Positions 40,511 to 51,837 of a stretch of 64,000 bases of DNA are shown piece by piece. Source of the DNA: Paratrimastix pyriformis (Eukaryota; Preaxostyla; Paratrimastigidae); assembly GCA_027972325.1 (NCBI GenBank), contig JAPMOS010000004.1, positions 868,001-932,000 on the forward strand. Reading direction: 5' to 3'. Position 1 is the first letter of the stretch. Every line of letters starts with the position of its first letter. The notes beneath the pieces were generated by a model. It ran no database searches. It saw only the letters and a program-made list of their open reading frames with translations, and was not told where the DNA came from. The position numbers and the translations under genes were made by a program.

Positions 40511-42271
40511 ATGTCCCTGTATGCGGTCAGCCTCCTCGAGGATACGATCCCCGAGCTTCAAGAATACCGTAAGAAGGGCATCTTTACCAAGGTTTGCCGA
40601 AGGGACACCAAATGTGGCACTTCCAACCTTTTTTCGATAGGATGAGATCAAGACTGTGCTGAAGAAACGCGAACACTTCGAGAGCAAGATCACCAAGGGG
40701 ACCTCCGGCAAAACCCGTGATGACTTTGCCCATTACATCGACTTTGAAACCAAGTTGGGCGAGCTGAGAACGAAACGCAAGCTCCGCCTGGGTCTCCCAG
40801 CTCCCCCTCACACCGCGCCACTCTCCCCCCAGGGATTCGCAAGCGATTCCTGAAAGCCGACCAGATTGCCATCCGGCGGCTGCACTTCATCTACACCCGG
40901 GCCCTGCAGCGCTTCGGCAAGACGGACGTGGGGCTCTGGATGTCGTATGCCGACTTCTGCACGCAGACCAAGTCCTTCCGGATGCTCAGCCGTGCCCTGG
41001 CCCGGTCCGTCTTCCCCGCCGGATCGTCGCTCACATCCTGCTCGCTCGGGGGTCAGGGCGCTCCAATTCCACCCAAACTACGAGGCGTTCTGGGTGCTCA
41101 CCGCCATTTTGAGTTTGAACATGGCAAGGGCGTTGCCAATGCCCGCGGTCTGTCTGACAGGGGTGGGGTGTGGGGTGGGGTGGGGTGGGGGGGGGAGAAG
41201 AGGAGGAGGAGGAGGAGGAGGCAGCGTTGCCCGAGATGCCAGTAATTGACCGTCTGTGCTGTCTGTCTGCCTGCCCCCCGGGTTTGTCAGCCCTCTTCCA
41301 ACAAGGTATCCGGAAGCACCCGACCTCGGGGCGCCTCTTCCGGGAGTTCTACCGGATGGAGCTGATGTACTACGCCAAGAAGCTCGAGGAGCGCCTCCGC
41401 ATCACGGATGAGGTCGACAGCCCCCGGGCCACATCCCCTCTCTGGCCCCAAGCGTCCCCATTTCGACACCTCCTCCGCCCTGCCCACCCAACCGGCTCAC
41501 TCCTCCCCCCACCCCCTCTTCCCCTCTTCCCTCTTCCCTCATCCCCCTTCCTCTCTTTCCCCTCTTTCCCTCTTTCCCCTCTTTCCCTCTTTCCCCTCTT
41601 CCCCCCTTCTGTCCCCTTATCCCCCGCCACCGCGCACCCCGCCAACAGGAGGTTGCACTTCTTCAAGCGGCCGGCGTGCACACCCACGACGAGCTCATCA
41701 GCGCGCCCACCGTCCCGATGGTCATCTACCGGAACGCGGTCAAGGGTCCGCTCGCCTCGCCGCCCCCCCCCCCCCCCCCCCCCCCCCACTGAGTGGCTGA
41801 GATGGATTGGGGGGATTTGGGATACGACGGTGACGGAGATGCGGTCGCACCTGAGCGAAAAATGTGATGCCAACTCGCCCCCCCCCCCCCCCCCCACTCC
41901 AGTCCTCCTGGCGGGCGACTATACCCTGCGCCTGCCCTTCCTGCGCTACGCCCTGGACAAGCTGGCCGCCCTGCGGGCCCACGCGGCCGAGCAGCGGCGC
42001 CTGAAGCAGCAGGCCGAGCAGAAGGCGGCCGCCGGGGAGAAGACGAAGACGAAGAAGGAGGCGGGTGCCGCCAAGGACCCCGAGCCGGTCGCCTTCAATG
42101 AGCGCGTGTACGAGGAGGCGATGGGCAGCCTCACGGCCCATGCCCAGGTCAGACAGGACTGCTGCCACCACCCCTGGCCCGAAGGCATTTCGGGGATGAC
42201 AAACCTGGCAGATTGGTGCCACGACAGCCACCCCCCCACAGGCCATGACGACGCACGCTCACACACTCGCC

Positions 42272-42318
<47 letters not shown>

Positions 42319-45300
42319 GGCCATCCTGTGGCAGATGGTGGTCGACTGTTGGCCGGCGGCCGCGGCCTCCGAGGCGGACGAACCCCTGGTGAACCTGGTG
42401 GAGGCCCTCTGCGCACATGGGTTCCGGACCAGCCCCCCGCTGGCCGGCTATCGCCCCGGGGAGCTGAAGGCTCGGCTGGGGGGGCAGGAGACCATCCCTG
42501 GTGAGCCCCTGCCTGCCGATCAGGCCGAGGCGGCATGCTGGCGCGAGGCGGCTCAGGTCTGGTGGGGGGGTCGGGGTGTGTGTGACGAGATTGGAAACCG
42601 GCCCCCCCAAGGGGGGGCTCACACATTTCCCGAACCCCATCCGGTCGCACACACCGCCCATTTCCTGCTGTGTGCATGTTTTTGTGTTCGATTTTCTCGA
42701 TCTTTTCCGGAGTCAGACGATTCTTGTCTGCCACAGGCCCCCCCGAATCCGTTCGCGAGCCGTGCCTCATTGGAGACCCTTTGATCGCTCAGTCCCTTTG
42801 TTCCACCTCCACACACACACCGCCCCCCTCTGCCGGGCGGCGCAGCTCTCGGGTCGGCCGGCCGTTTGGCAGGCCATGCTGCGCCGCCTGCACGCCCCCC
42901 TGGAGGCGCCCGCCATGCCCGCCCCCGAGCGGGTCCGTCCCACAGCCACTCACCCACCCACCCAGCCACCCGCCGATCCGCCGATCCTGCACGCTCTATC
43001 CAACCCCTGCAGCCGCGCGCACCCGTTCCCCTCGGCCCGAATCGGCCCCAACCCCCCCAGAGTGGGGAATGCGGGGCCCCCTTGCGGCGCGCCATCTGAT
43101 GTTCTTCCACACACTCCCGTCATCCCTCCGCCCCCCCCAGTTGCCCCGCCTGACGGTCCTCGAGGACGCCTTGCGGGCCGCTCTGGCCGCACTCCCCGCC
43201 ACCGCCCGCCCCGCGGCCGGCGCGACCCGGGTCACCCGGGCCGACCTGGTGGCCCTGTGGCACGGATGGATCGAGGAGGAGGCCGCGCGGGTGGCCGACC
43301 AGGACCCGGCTACCCGGCAGCAGGTGGCCCGCTGGGCCGCCGAGTGCGCCGCCCTGGCAACGCGCATCCTGGCCGAGGTCTGGATGACAGGCCACGCGGG
43401 GCACACACGGAGACACCCGAGCGCACTCCACGATAGGTCCACGGATGCTTCCACACGACCCGCCACACCGCCACACGTCGTCCACGGCGGCCACACTCCA
43501 CGACATATACACAAATGCACACAAATCGACTGAAAGACACGCAAACTCCCGACAGGATGAGGTTTGACCTGCATGCACACACACGCCACGCCCCGTTGAC
43601 ATGCGCGCCTATGGGCCCCAAGGGTCAGCACGACCATCCGCATTCCTCACCCCCGTCCGCTCCTCCTGCGATCAGGCCCCCTCGTGCTGGGCCCTCTGGC
43701 GGGTCCGCCTCCAGCAAGCCGCCGCCGCCGCCGCCGCCGCGGCCACGGGGGTGCCGGCCAACAAGAAGCGAAGCATGGCCGCCATGCAGGCCGAGGAGCC
43801 CCGTCCGTGTGCCCCCTCCCTCCAGCGTCCCTTCCCCGGGGGGAAACGACAAGGGGAAGAGCGAAATCGAAGGAGGATGCACGAAATGAACGAGCCCCCG
43901 AAAACTCGGATGCTCACCCATTTTGCTGCTTTGTTCTTGTTGCTGTTGTCCTGGTCGCTGTTGTCCTGGTCGCTGTTGTCCTGGTCGCTGTTGTCCTGGT
44001 CGCTGTTGTCCTGGTCGCTGTTGTCCTGGTCGCTGTTGTCCTGGTCGCTGTTGTCCTGGTTGCTGTTCCGCCCTTTCCAGTGGTGGCCCTGGTCCGTGAG
44101 GCCTTCAGCTCGCTGACCAGCGAGGCCCAGGCCCCCGCATCGCAGGCCTACCGGAACCTGGGGACCCCCGAGGCCGCCGCCGCCGCCGCCTCCTCGGGTG
44201 TCCCCCAGTCGGCCGCCCTGGTGGGGTGGCGCTACGTCCTGGGGCTGGCCATCGAGCGGTCGTGGGTCAGCCGGTCGTCCGTGGGGCCGCTGTTCGAGCT
44301 GCTGAAGGTCTGCGCCGCCCCACACACACTCTGCCGGCCCGCCTGCCGGCATCTCGCTTTTTCTCGATTCCTCCCGCCTTCATCATCAACTCGCCTTCAT
44401 CAACGGATCGTCATCATCATCCGACCACCACAGCCAGCATCCGATCATCCGATCACCCCCCCCCCCCCCCCCAAGACTCTGTTGGCCCGTGTGAACGCGC
44501 CCCTATCGGTCTCCCTCCGGGTGGCCACCATCGAATGGGCTCTGCGCAGCCCCCTCAGCAGCCGGGCCATTCGCAGCCTCATTGCAAAGTCGGTCCTCGC
44601 GTGCTGACGCAGCTGCCACCACCCGCCACCCACCACCCACCACCACCATCATTATCATCATTACCTTCCCATCTTGTCCTTGTGATCAACCGAAGCAGAC
44701 CATGATATCGGATCCCATCGAACAGCCCCCATCCCTCCTCGGTCCCCAGCCCGTCGTCTCTCATCCACACCTATCCCCCGTCCCTCTTCCACAGGCTGGT
44801 GGCCCTGCCTCCGCTGAGCCCGGACCTCTTCAACAGCGCCCTCCAAGCCGAGCACACCCTCGCCCAGACGGCCCGCTCGGTGGCCTTGGCCCAGGCCGCA
44901 GCGGCCCTGAACCCCGCACTGGGGCCTGTGGCCACGGCCCTGGGGGCCCAAGCGGGCGAGGCGGAGGTCGAAGACGATGAGGCCGCTGCCCACCTGGAGC
45001 GGACCCGGCAGCTCTTCGAGCAGGCCGTGCACCACTTCGGGGCGGCCGACCCGGGTCTGGCGGCCCCCTCAGACACCACCCACCACCCATCATCGCCACC
45101 ATCACCATCACCACCATCATCAGCGTGATCCCCTAACCATCCCCATCAGCATCCCCATCATCTTCCCACTCCGTCCCCGCTGTTGCATCCGCCCCCCAGC
45201 GTGACGGCAATCCATCCCATGGGTACCATTTCGATTTTAATGACTCCGTGCCCTGCCCTCCGTTGCCCCGCCCCGCCCCCGCGCAGACCTCTGGTTGTCG

Positions 45301-45867
45301 TACATCCGGTTCGAGATCGAGGAGGCAGCCAACCTCGGCAACGCCACCCAGCTCGCCTGGCGTGCCCAGCGCACCTTGGCGGCCCCCCTTTCCGGGGCTG
45401 TGCACAAAGCGACCGCCCAGGTCTCCCAAAACACAGCCGAGCTCGTGCGCCGGTTTGTGGAGGGCTATCAGCGTCTCACCGCCCATGGGGGAGCAGCCAC
45501 CACTGCCGAAGACACAACCCTGGCTGCGCCCCGCTTTGTGCCCTTCTCGTGGACACCAGCGCCGGCGGCACCAGCCCCACCATCAGCGGCGGCCCGGACT
45601 GCAGCGACCAAGAAGGCGGATGCCCTCTTTGTCATCTCAACTGATGCCATGTCCACCAGCGAGCTGACCGATTTGACGGCGCATACTCCCACCAAGAAGG
45701 CGAAAAAGGTCATTGGGAAGTCGACTCCCCAAAGGAAGCCGAAAGCTGCCCGGGGGCAACCACAGAAACTCCGCATGGGCCAGAAGAATGGCAAGGAGAT
45801 TCTCAGGCGGAACCAGAAGAAGAGGCCAACTCAAAAAAAAGAGAAGAAGAGCGGAAAGGCCAAGTAA
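40511..45867 (+). CDS. UTP6: UTP6, U3 snoRNP/SSU processome subunit
   Basis: UTP6 is a HAT-repeat protein of the UTP-B subcomplex of the small-subunit processome, acting with U3 snoRNA in 18S rRNA maturation in the nucleolus. The N-terminus MSLYAVSLLEDTIPELQEY, then KKGIFTK spliced to DEIKTVLKKREHFESKI, is the family's diagnostic start (LEDxxPELEELxxxGIFTxxEIxxIxKKRxxFE). HAT-type blocks follow: IRRLHFIYTRALQRFGKTDV, LWMSYADFC, ALFQQGIRKHPTSGRLFREF. The C-terminal DLWLSYIRFEIEEAANLGNA matches the human DLWMDYIKEELNHP segment. It ends in a species-specific lysine-rich tail, stop at 45865-45867. More than ten introns, several with C runs just before the acceptor. The exon near 41105 appears to lack one C (ATTTTGAGTTTG where CATTTTGAGTTTG keeps FEFEHGKGVANAR in frame). 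Flanking introns hold a 15-bp minisatellite (43930-44068). Confidence 0.9.
43930..44068. repeat. 15-bp minisatellite GTCCTGGTCGCTGTT
   Basis: About nine copies, nearly perfect, in a UTP6 intron directly before the exon at 44082. Confidence 0.95.
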
Positions 45868-45983
45868 TCTTTCTTTCTCACCCTACAACAAGTTTTCTCT
45901 GTCCGCCATTTTTTCGGCTTTGACATGTGAGCCGTGTCGTGAGCCACCTTTCAACGGTTTGAAAAGGATCACAAAAATTCAAA

Positions 45984-46416
45984 ATGGTCAAGAGGACTGC
46001 CGCCGCCAAGCCTACGACTGCTCCTCGGCTCACTCGCCGCACAAAATCCATCCCTGCCATGCCGCTGCAGGAGCTCATCCTCCACTCAATTTCTCGCAAG
46101 CCGAGGTCTGGTGAGGGATGCCATTTTTTTCCGTCTTCATCCGTGTTTTAGGACATTTATCGAGGTTATGGCCAAGATTCGTGAACTCTACCTGGAGTCA
46201 CCCTCTGTCGTCTCGCACAAGGCTCTGGGCATTGACAAGAAGGGTGTCGAAGAATTCCCTCACTCCGTTGAGCGGATTAAGCGAATTCTCGACCACACCC
46301 TCTCTTCTGGCGAGGAAGAAGACGCCTCGAAGCCAGTCCTCAAGAGCACGCGGGCCACTCCCGATGGTTCCGAGATTGTTTATTCACTGAAGCGCATCAG
46401 CACCGACAGGTCCTGA
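45984..46416 (+). CDS. Small basic protein, unrecognised
   Basis: Two exons, 45984-46105 and 46152-46416, sum to 387 bases and give 128 residues with a GT-AG intron of 46 bases (donor GTCTGG). The product starts MVKRTAAAKPTTAPRLTRR, is strongly basic at the N-terminus, and continues FIEVMAKIRELYLESPSVVS and a helix EEFPHSVERIKRILDHTL before an acidic patch and the end STDRS. The intron is phase 2 and only this splice keeps the frame open. The start lies 116 bases after the UTP6 stop on the same strand. I do not recognise the family; the basic tail would suit nucleic acid or ribosome binding, which is inference only. Confidence 0.6.
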
Positions 46417-46753
46417 GTGCCATGTAAAATAATTATTCTTTTTCGGCTTTCGTTCTCTCTTTTGGTTCCTTTCTGTGGAGATTTCGCGAGTTGTTTCACA
46501 TGCAGGATGGAAAAAAAAAAAAACGAGAACAAATTAGAGTTGTACGAAAGTTGTAAAAAAGGAGAAAGAAGTGGAGAAAGAAAAAAGAAAGTGAGAAAGA
46601 AAAAAGTAAATTTTTTGTCGTTGCGTTTGTGCACGAGGGACAGTCTGGGACTCGAGGCGAGAGGTCTTTCTTGGGTGGAGAAAAAAAAGAAGAAAGAAAG
46701 TGGAGAAAGAAAAAAGCAGAAGAAAGCAGCTTTTTTCGTGCAACTCTATTGTC
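46417..46753. other. Intergenic between convergent genes, purine-rich
   Basis: Shared 3' flank of the small basic gene (+) and TAF8 (-). It is dominated by imperfect GAGAAAGAAAAAAG-type purine repeats (46500-46740), read as T/C-rich on the TAF8 strand. No coding support. Confidence 0.4.
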
Positions 46754-48498
46754 TCAGCCAAACTCAAACGATGGCATGGAATCGTCATCTTGCGCGGTGT
46801 TGGGTTGTTGTGATGGTTGCTGTTCCGTCGAGGGTGTCGTAGTGCCCCCAGCCTCTGGGGTGTGACTCCCGGGGCGCGCAACCGTGACCTCGGGGACGGC
46901 CATCATCGTGAGGTAGTCTGTGGTTGAAGATGCTGAAGAGGAGGAGCCGAATCCAGTGGTGCCCATGGGGGGAAGGGCCGCGAGGGAGGAGTATATGTCC
47001 GGTGTTGTTGTGGTGGTGGCCCCCTCGACCCCCATCAGCGGCAATCCCCCCCCGGTCCCTGAGACGCTGGCCCCCATGATCGGCAGCCCCATGGCGGGCA
47101 GACTCCCCCCGTCCGAGACTCCGCCCATTGTGTAGAGGCCGCTCTCGCCTCCGGCTGGAATGGTTGTCGCCGCGGCCGCGGCCAGGTACGGGTTCTCTGC
47201 AGCCGAGGCAGCAGCGAGATAGGGGTTGTCCGAGCTCGCTGTCGCGGCCAGGTAGGGGTTTTCGGAGGCCCCAGCAGCCGCGAGGTAGGGGTTGGCCGAA
47301 CCAGAAAACGACTGGGGTGGCGGGGTGAGCTGCGGCTCCGGGGGAGGTTCCTCTACGCCGGAAAAGAAGCCACCCAGCCCCCTTCGTGAGTCCCGTGATG
47401 GGCAGACATGACAGGAGTGTGTATGACGGGTGCATCCATGGCAGTAGACGCAGCAAAATGGGGTACCAGACCGGCGGCGGCAAATGCCTCGTTCTTGGAG
47501 AGGCGCGTGAGGGCCGACTCGATCTGTGGACATAAGCCGGGGGCAGAGGGGCAGGCAGACGAGGCCGAAGAAGGCGGTTGAGAAGCGCCAGCGACCCGTG
47601 TCGCGGGGGGGTGGGCGGGGGGCAGGTGGGAGAGAAGGGAGGAGGGGCAGGGAGGGGGTAGGGAGGAGGGGTAGGGAGGAGGGGTAGGGAGGAGGAGTCG
47701 GTGAGGGGTAGTAGAGAGGCAGGAGGAGGAGGAGGAGTAGGAGGAGCAGGAGACGGAGCAGGAGACGGAGCAGGAGGGTGGGGGGTGGGGTGGAGAGGGT
47801 GGGGGAGGAGGAGCAGGGGGAGGAAGGGAAATGGGGGGCAGCACAGACATCGCGCCTAATGTAGACCCTCAAACGCATGATGGTGCCGGGGTTGAAGCGA
47901 TTCGGGGGAGCCTACACGGAGGGAAAACGGTCGGCCACGGGAGGCGCCCCGGGGGAGGAGAACAGACCGGGGTATGTTTGTATGTGTGTACGGGTGGGAG
48001 AAGAGGGAGGTAACGAGGGATTGAAGGCGGGGGGGCCTCACGATACTCGCGATACTCGTCGAAATTCACATCCAGTGGAGGTGGAGCAGGCCGGGGGAAT
48101 GGTGGCGACGTATCTGCAAGAGGAAGCAGTGGAAAATGTGTTCGGAAATGATGTCTGCACGGACGAGTGGGCTCATAATCCTCGTCTTCGACCATCCGAA
48201 TGAAATGCCGCCGGAGATCTGGGACGCAAATCCCGAGCTCGGCAAAACTGTCCAAAAGGTCGACGAGATTGCTTTCCGTCCGGCCGCATAATTCCGCATT
48301 AGCCTTGGCGGTTGTGCCCAACATTTCGAGGACTGAAGGCTGTGAAGACCGGGAGATCATGGGATAACACCACAGACACTGTTGGAGGAGAGATGCGATA
48401 ATGTTCAGTGCTCTTTGCTCGGAGGTATCGAAGCCAGCTTTCCGAGCCAGCTGGGCACAGATTAAACGGGAGACAGCGTGCCCGTAAGCATCCGCCAT
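46754..48498 (-). CDS. TAF8: TAF8-like TFIID subunit
   Basis: TFIID subunit that pairs with TAF10 through a histone fold. Start at 48498 gives MADAYGHAVSRLICAQLARK and AGFDTSEQRALNIIASLLQQ; a mini-intron of about 40 bases is spliced to reach VLEMLGTTAKANAELCGRTE and NLVDLLDSFAELGI. This is the Bromo_TP histone fold (compare TAF8 LARRTLQVVVSSLLTEAGFE...GRSAKSYCEHTART...DIVVTLVEMGF). Downstream, IESALTRLSKNEAF matches the TAF8 VERALTRFMAKTGE segment. The C-terminal part has four copies of NPYLAAA/NPYLAAT (about 47160-47305); animal TAF8 has a single NPYL near its C-terminus just before the nuclear signal. The rest is Gly/Thr/Ser/Pro-rich and ends PSFEFG (stop 46754-46756). The middle exons (47540-48060), flanked by purine-rich introns, are approximate. 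Confidence 0.8.
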
Positions 48499-48944
48499 CG
48501 TGGATTGGGACTCTGCCCTCGCGCAAAGGTGGCCCTGCCGGAATTGGAGAGGTCGTTCTTTGAGGGGATGATGGGTGGGAGGGGAAGCGGCAGCCAGGTG
48601 GGGTGGGGGTGGATTCCAAAGGCGTGGACAGTCTGATCGAAGAAAAGACTCCGGGAGGCGGTTGTTATTGGATTGAGGGGAAAACGTTGCCCAGGACACT
48701 TAAGGGGAGAAGTTGGGACCCCTGAATTTTTTTGGACTGTCCTTTTTTTTGTGACCCGTCGATCGGTTCATTCTTTCCGCAAAAAACAACAAACAAAACG
48801 GCGCCGGAACAGTCAGCCAACACCCTCAGAGGCGCTCTCGTGAGAAGGGAACTGGTTCTCTGCAGCCGCGATAGAAAAAGCATCCAAACTTCGTCACGCG
48901 AGTTCGGGAGCTTGCGCATGTCGATCGTGGCGATAAGCAGGAAT
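48499..48944. other. Intergenic: TAF8 5' flank and 3' flank of the four-TM gene
   Basis: No gene supported. Only short, unconserved-looking open stretches are present on both strands. Confidence 0.4.
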
Positions 48945-49571
48945 TCAAACTTGCGGCATCATTTCAAAGGGGGAGGCGTTCTTCTGGGCAGTTGCGGGAA
49001 TGGATTCTCGGATTTCCTTCCCCAAGAAAAGCATCGAAAACTGCACGTCAGAACGGGTGACGAAAGTGGCGGAGAGGAAAACGGAAACGGACGAGGAAGA
49101 CCCCGCACACGGCCGAAAGAACGGTCAGAGCCACAAGACTCCCCTGGAATTGGAGTACAAGCTGTGTACTCTTTTGGGTGGCGTACGTCGCCAAAGTGGG
49201 CCGGAAAACGCATGTGAGAATTGCATAAATGCAGGTGAGCGTGATGAGGGATTGAACGAAGGTGTTGAACTGAGCACAAAGTGAAACAGAAAATGAGGCG
49301 AGAATTCATAAAATAACAGACAAATAAAAGCATAAAACGACTTCTCTTGTGGGCGGCATAATAACCGCAGATGGACATCATAAAAATCGCAATGGCGTTC
49401 AAGAGGCCAAGGTAAGAGAGCCAATTATATCCATAGTCATCTGATGAAAACTGTATGTATATCGACATCACCAAAAACGCAATTGACGTCAACTAGAGAA
49501 GAGTAGAGGGGCTGTCGGCATCACGCGCAAAAAATACGACGGACACTCTCGAGAGCACATAAAAGCTTCAT
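48945..49571 (-). CDS. Small four-transmembrane protein, tetraspanin-like layout
   Basis: Four exons joined by short introns (about 50-65 bases, donors GTCCGT, GTCTGT and GTCTTC) give roughly 154 residues. Start at 49571: MKLLCALES is spliced to LTSIAFLVMSIYIQF (TM1); then WLSYLGLLNAIAIFMMSICG (TM2) and YYAAHKRSRFMLLF, spliced to FNTFVQSLITLTCIYAILTC (TM3); then a loop with SLVALTVLSAVCG spliced to FSMLFLG (TM4) and a polar tail ending FEMMPQV, stop 48945-48947. CGYYAAHKRSRFMLLF recalls the tetraspanin CGCCGAxxExxxLL turn after TM2, but the large loop with the CCG motif is absent, so the resemblance may be only of layout. The frame stays open upstream (to about 49922), so a longer N-terminus is possible. 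Confidence 0.6.
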
Positions 49572-49980
49572 GATAGCAACCTTTCCCTTCGCAGGCAAAG
49601 GGTCCTCTGGAGGGACCAAAGGTCCCAGTTTCGTCTCGGGCATATCTCGAGGACAGCCGGCCGGACCTGCGGAGAGAAAGATATCCGACGGAATTGCGCC
49701 TGTGCGATTGATCTTTCTTTCTTTCTTTTCTTGAGAGGCAGTGGAGATGGGGGAGGTGTCGAAAGAGTTTCGGGGCGAAAGTTTCCTGCCCCCTGCCTTT
49801 GGCAGCGATATCCCAGACCGCTGTGCCATTTTTCTGCTAGGAATGCTCCGCAGGCCGCCCGCCCAAGCGTCCACTTTGCCAGATGCGATGGAGACGCGAG
49901 AGAACAGCCGAAGCCAGCTCAATGAAATTCCTTCATTATTGTGGAAAGACGAGGGATGGAGAGGGGCGTGACTTGCTCAC
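49572..49980. other. Intergenic between the four-TM gene and mucolipin
   Basis: Holds the 3' flank of mucolipin and the promoter of the four-TM gene. One frame on the minus strand stays open through most of it and joins the four-TM gene in frame; this could be an N-terminal extension or chance. A CTTT repeat lies near 49710-49730. Confidence 0.35.
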
Positions 49981-51745
49981 TTACCCCGAGGGAGGTGCTG
50001 ACAGGGGACGAGAATGCATCCCCGATTCGAGGCGCCTCTCAAGACGATCAAACTGCTCGGCCACAGCCATGCCGATCATCTCGCGAAGCTGGGCGCTGGT
50101 GGGGTAGGGATTTGGGGGCGGGGGTGGAGGCTGGGGGGGTGGCTGGGCTGGTGGCGGCGGAGACGCCTGGATGATAGCGGGCGTACCCGGGAGCGCACTG
50201 TGCGCTTCGCCATCAATATCCCCGTTCAGAAGCTCTGATGAGAGGGAGACAGAATCAGAGTGAAGGGGAATGAGATGGGGGGTCGACCGACCGTCATCCT
50301 CATCGGCGGGCAGGTGGGGAAGCAGCGAAAAGTCGAAAAACTCCTCAACGTAGGCCTGAGCGGGGCGTTCCTCGAGCTTCTGCAGGGCCAGGGTCCGGGA
50401 TTCTTGCAGGATGGTCACAAACATGGTCAAAATCACCCAGGCGAAGACCGCCACGAAGGAGTACAGGAAGAAGGACGAAAGAAAGGGCACGTCGCATGAG
50501 TGCAGGTCCCGGGCACACGAGCCGAGCTCATCCGAGTTGACCAGAGAGAAGAGCGTCTCGCAGGAGGCCCCCAGGGACGCAAACCGGGCGCTGCACTGCC
50601 CGAAGAGCTCGATGCCCAGGAGAGAGTACCCAAAGAAGAGCGGCATGACCCCCATGATGTACCGCATCACCACCGGCATGGCCTTGCGCAGGGTGGCGAT
50701 CAGCAGGTACGACGGGGGGTTATACTCCAGGTAGCGGACCAGCCCCAACACCTCCAGAGCGATACCGATGGCCTGGACGGAACCCGCCCAGGCCGAGGGA
50801 AACCGGCCCGCCAAGATCTCGGAGACCTCGACCAGTGAGCCAACAATCAGTGATCCGTCGGCCGACAGGGTGATCAGAAGCCACCCATTGAAGAGACGCA
50901 GCTTGGATCGCAGGGGCAACATATTCCAGTGGGCGGCCGACCGGAGCGTTGAAACCAAGTGGCACGAGCGCCACACCGAAGCCAGCGTGAGCAGGACGGA
51001 GAGGGAGGCCAGGCCCACGACGATCATCTCGAGGAGCAGGGAAACGCGGTTCGCGGTGGACAGAGTGATCGCCCGCACGTCCGTGTTCATGGTCATGTGG
51101 ATGGCCGCCCCTCCCACTGACGCCCCCCGAGGAACAAAAAAGGAATTGTTCAGGCAAGAGGGGCCAAGGACTGGTGAACGACAGACCAAAATCAAAGTCG
51201 AACTGGACGGCCCACCCCCACCGGACGGTGGAGTCAACCGAGGTGGAAAACCGAAAAGTAATCGACATGGCACGGGTTTCTCGGAAGATCCCGACCCACC
51301 CCAGGGAGTTCTGTGCCTCGAATGGCCCGTAGGGGTGTTCCTGGGAGAGGGTCACCTCTGGCAACACCGTCCCGTCCCACTTGGTGCGTTGTAGTGTGGC
51401 CACCTCATGTTGGTACTCCGCCAGAGAAAGGTTGTTGAGCCAATAATTGCCAAGAATCGTTTGCAGGCAGGCGATGGCGCGAGCACTCTGAGATATCCAG
51501 GCATCGTGCGTTCGGTGGACTTCTTCCTGAAGTGCTTCGGGAAGGAGCTGGCCTTCGATGCTGCATATATGGGCAGCAATCAAGGGATTTGTTGTGAATG
51601 TTGGCAAAAGAGTGTCGAAGGCAGAGACGAGAACCAGCGCAAGATGTATAATGAAACGCCAGGGCATGTGCCCCTTCATGAAGCGACCCCATGGTGATAA
51701 GGTCAACTCCTCACGAACTGTTAATGGTTTAGGCCGACATATCAT
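49981..51745 (-). CDS. MCOLN: Mucolipin (TRPML) family cation channel
   Basis: TRPML channels release calcium and other cations from endolysosomes. Start at 51745 (MICRPKPLTVREELTLSP), then a basic GRFMKGHMPWR before TM1 FIIHLALVLVSAFDTLL, as in mucolipins. A luminal domain follows with one in-phase intron (about 51119-51206). Then VSLLLEMIVVGLASLSVLLT (S2), S3 around LFNGWLLITLSADGSL, and the strongly family-like S4-S5 region: LGLVRYLEYNPPSYLLIATL and MRYIMGVMPLFFGYSLLGIE (compare human VIRYLGYFQKYNILILTLR). The pore segment is ETLFSLVNSDEL; animal mucolipins have LFSLVNGDDM, so the filter NGDD is NSDE here. S6 is LYSFVAVFAWVILTMFVTIL. The tail is Pro-rich. About 590 residues, typical of the family. 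The start is 92 bp from CFAP210 on the other strand. Confidence 0.88.
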
Positions 51746-51837
51746 CTCGAGAGGGCCGATCTTCCGGCCCCCTGATTTTGACAGACAGGAGTCTCTATTT
51801 CCGAGGAACGAAAAACTGCAACCCGTTTTGGGACCCG
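51746..51837. promoter_or_regulatory. Bidirectional promoter interval of 92 bp
   Basis: Ninety-two bases separate the start codons of mucolipin (-) and CFAP210 (+). Any promoter must be shared or overlap the neighbour's coding sequence. Confidence 0.5.

Noticed and set aside
43930-44068. CRISPR-like regular repeats
   Set aside because: Units are contiguous 15-bp copies with no unique spacers, in a eukaryotic intron. The 11-bp array at 14224 is rejected for the same reason.
49125-49492. Single-exon reading of the four-TM gene as a 177-residue protein
   Set aside because: It reads through an intron (GTCTGT...CAG) into a non-membrane frame; splicing restores TM3 and TM4.
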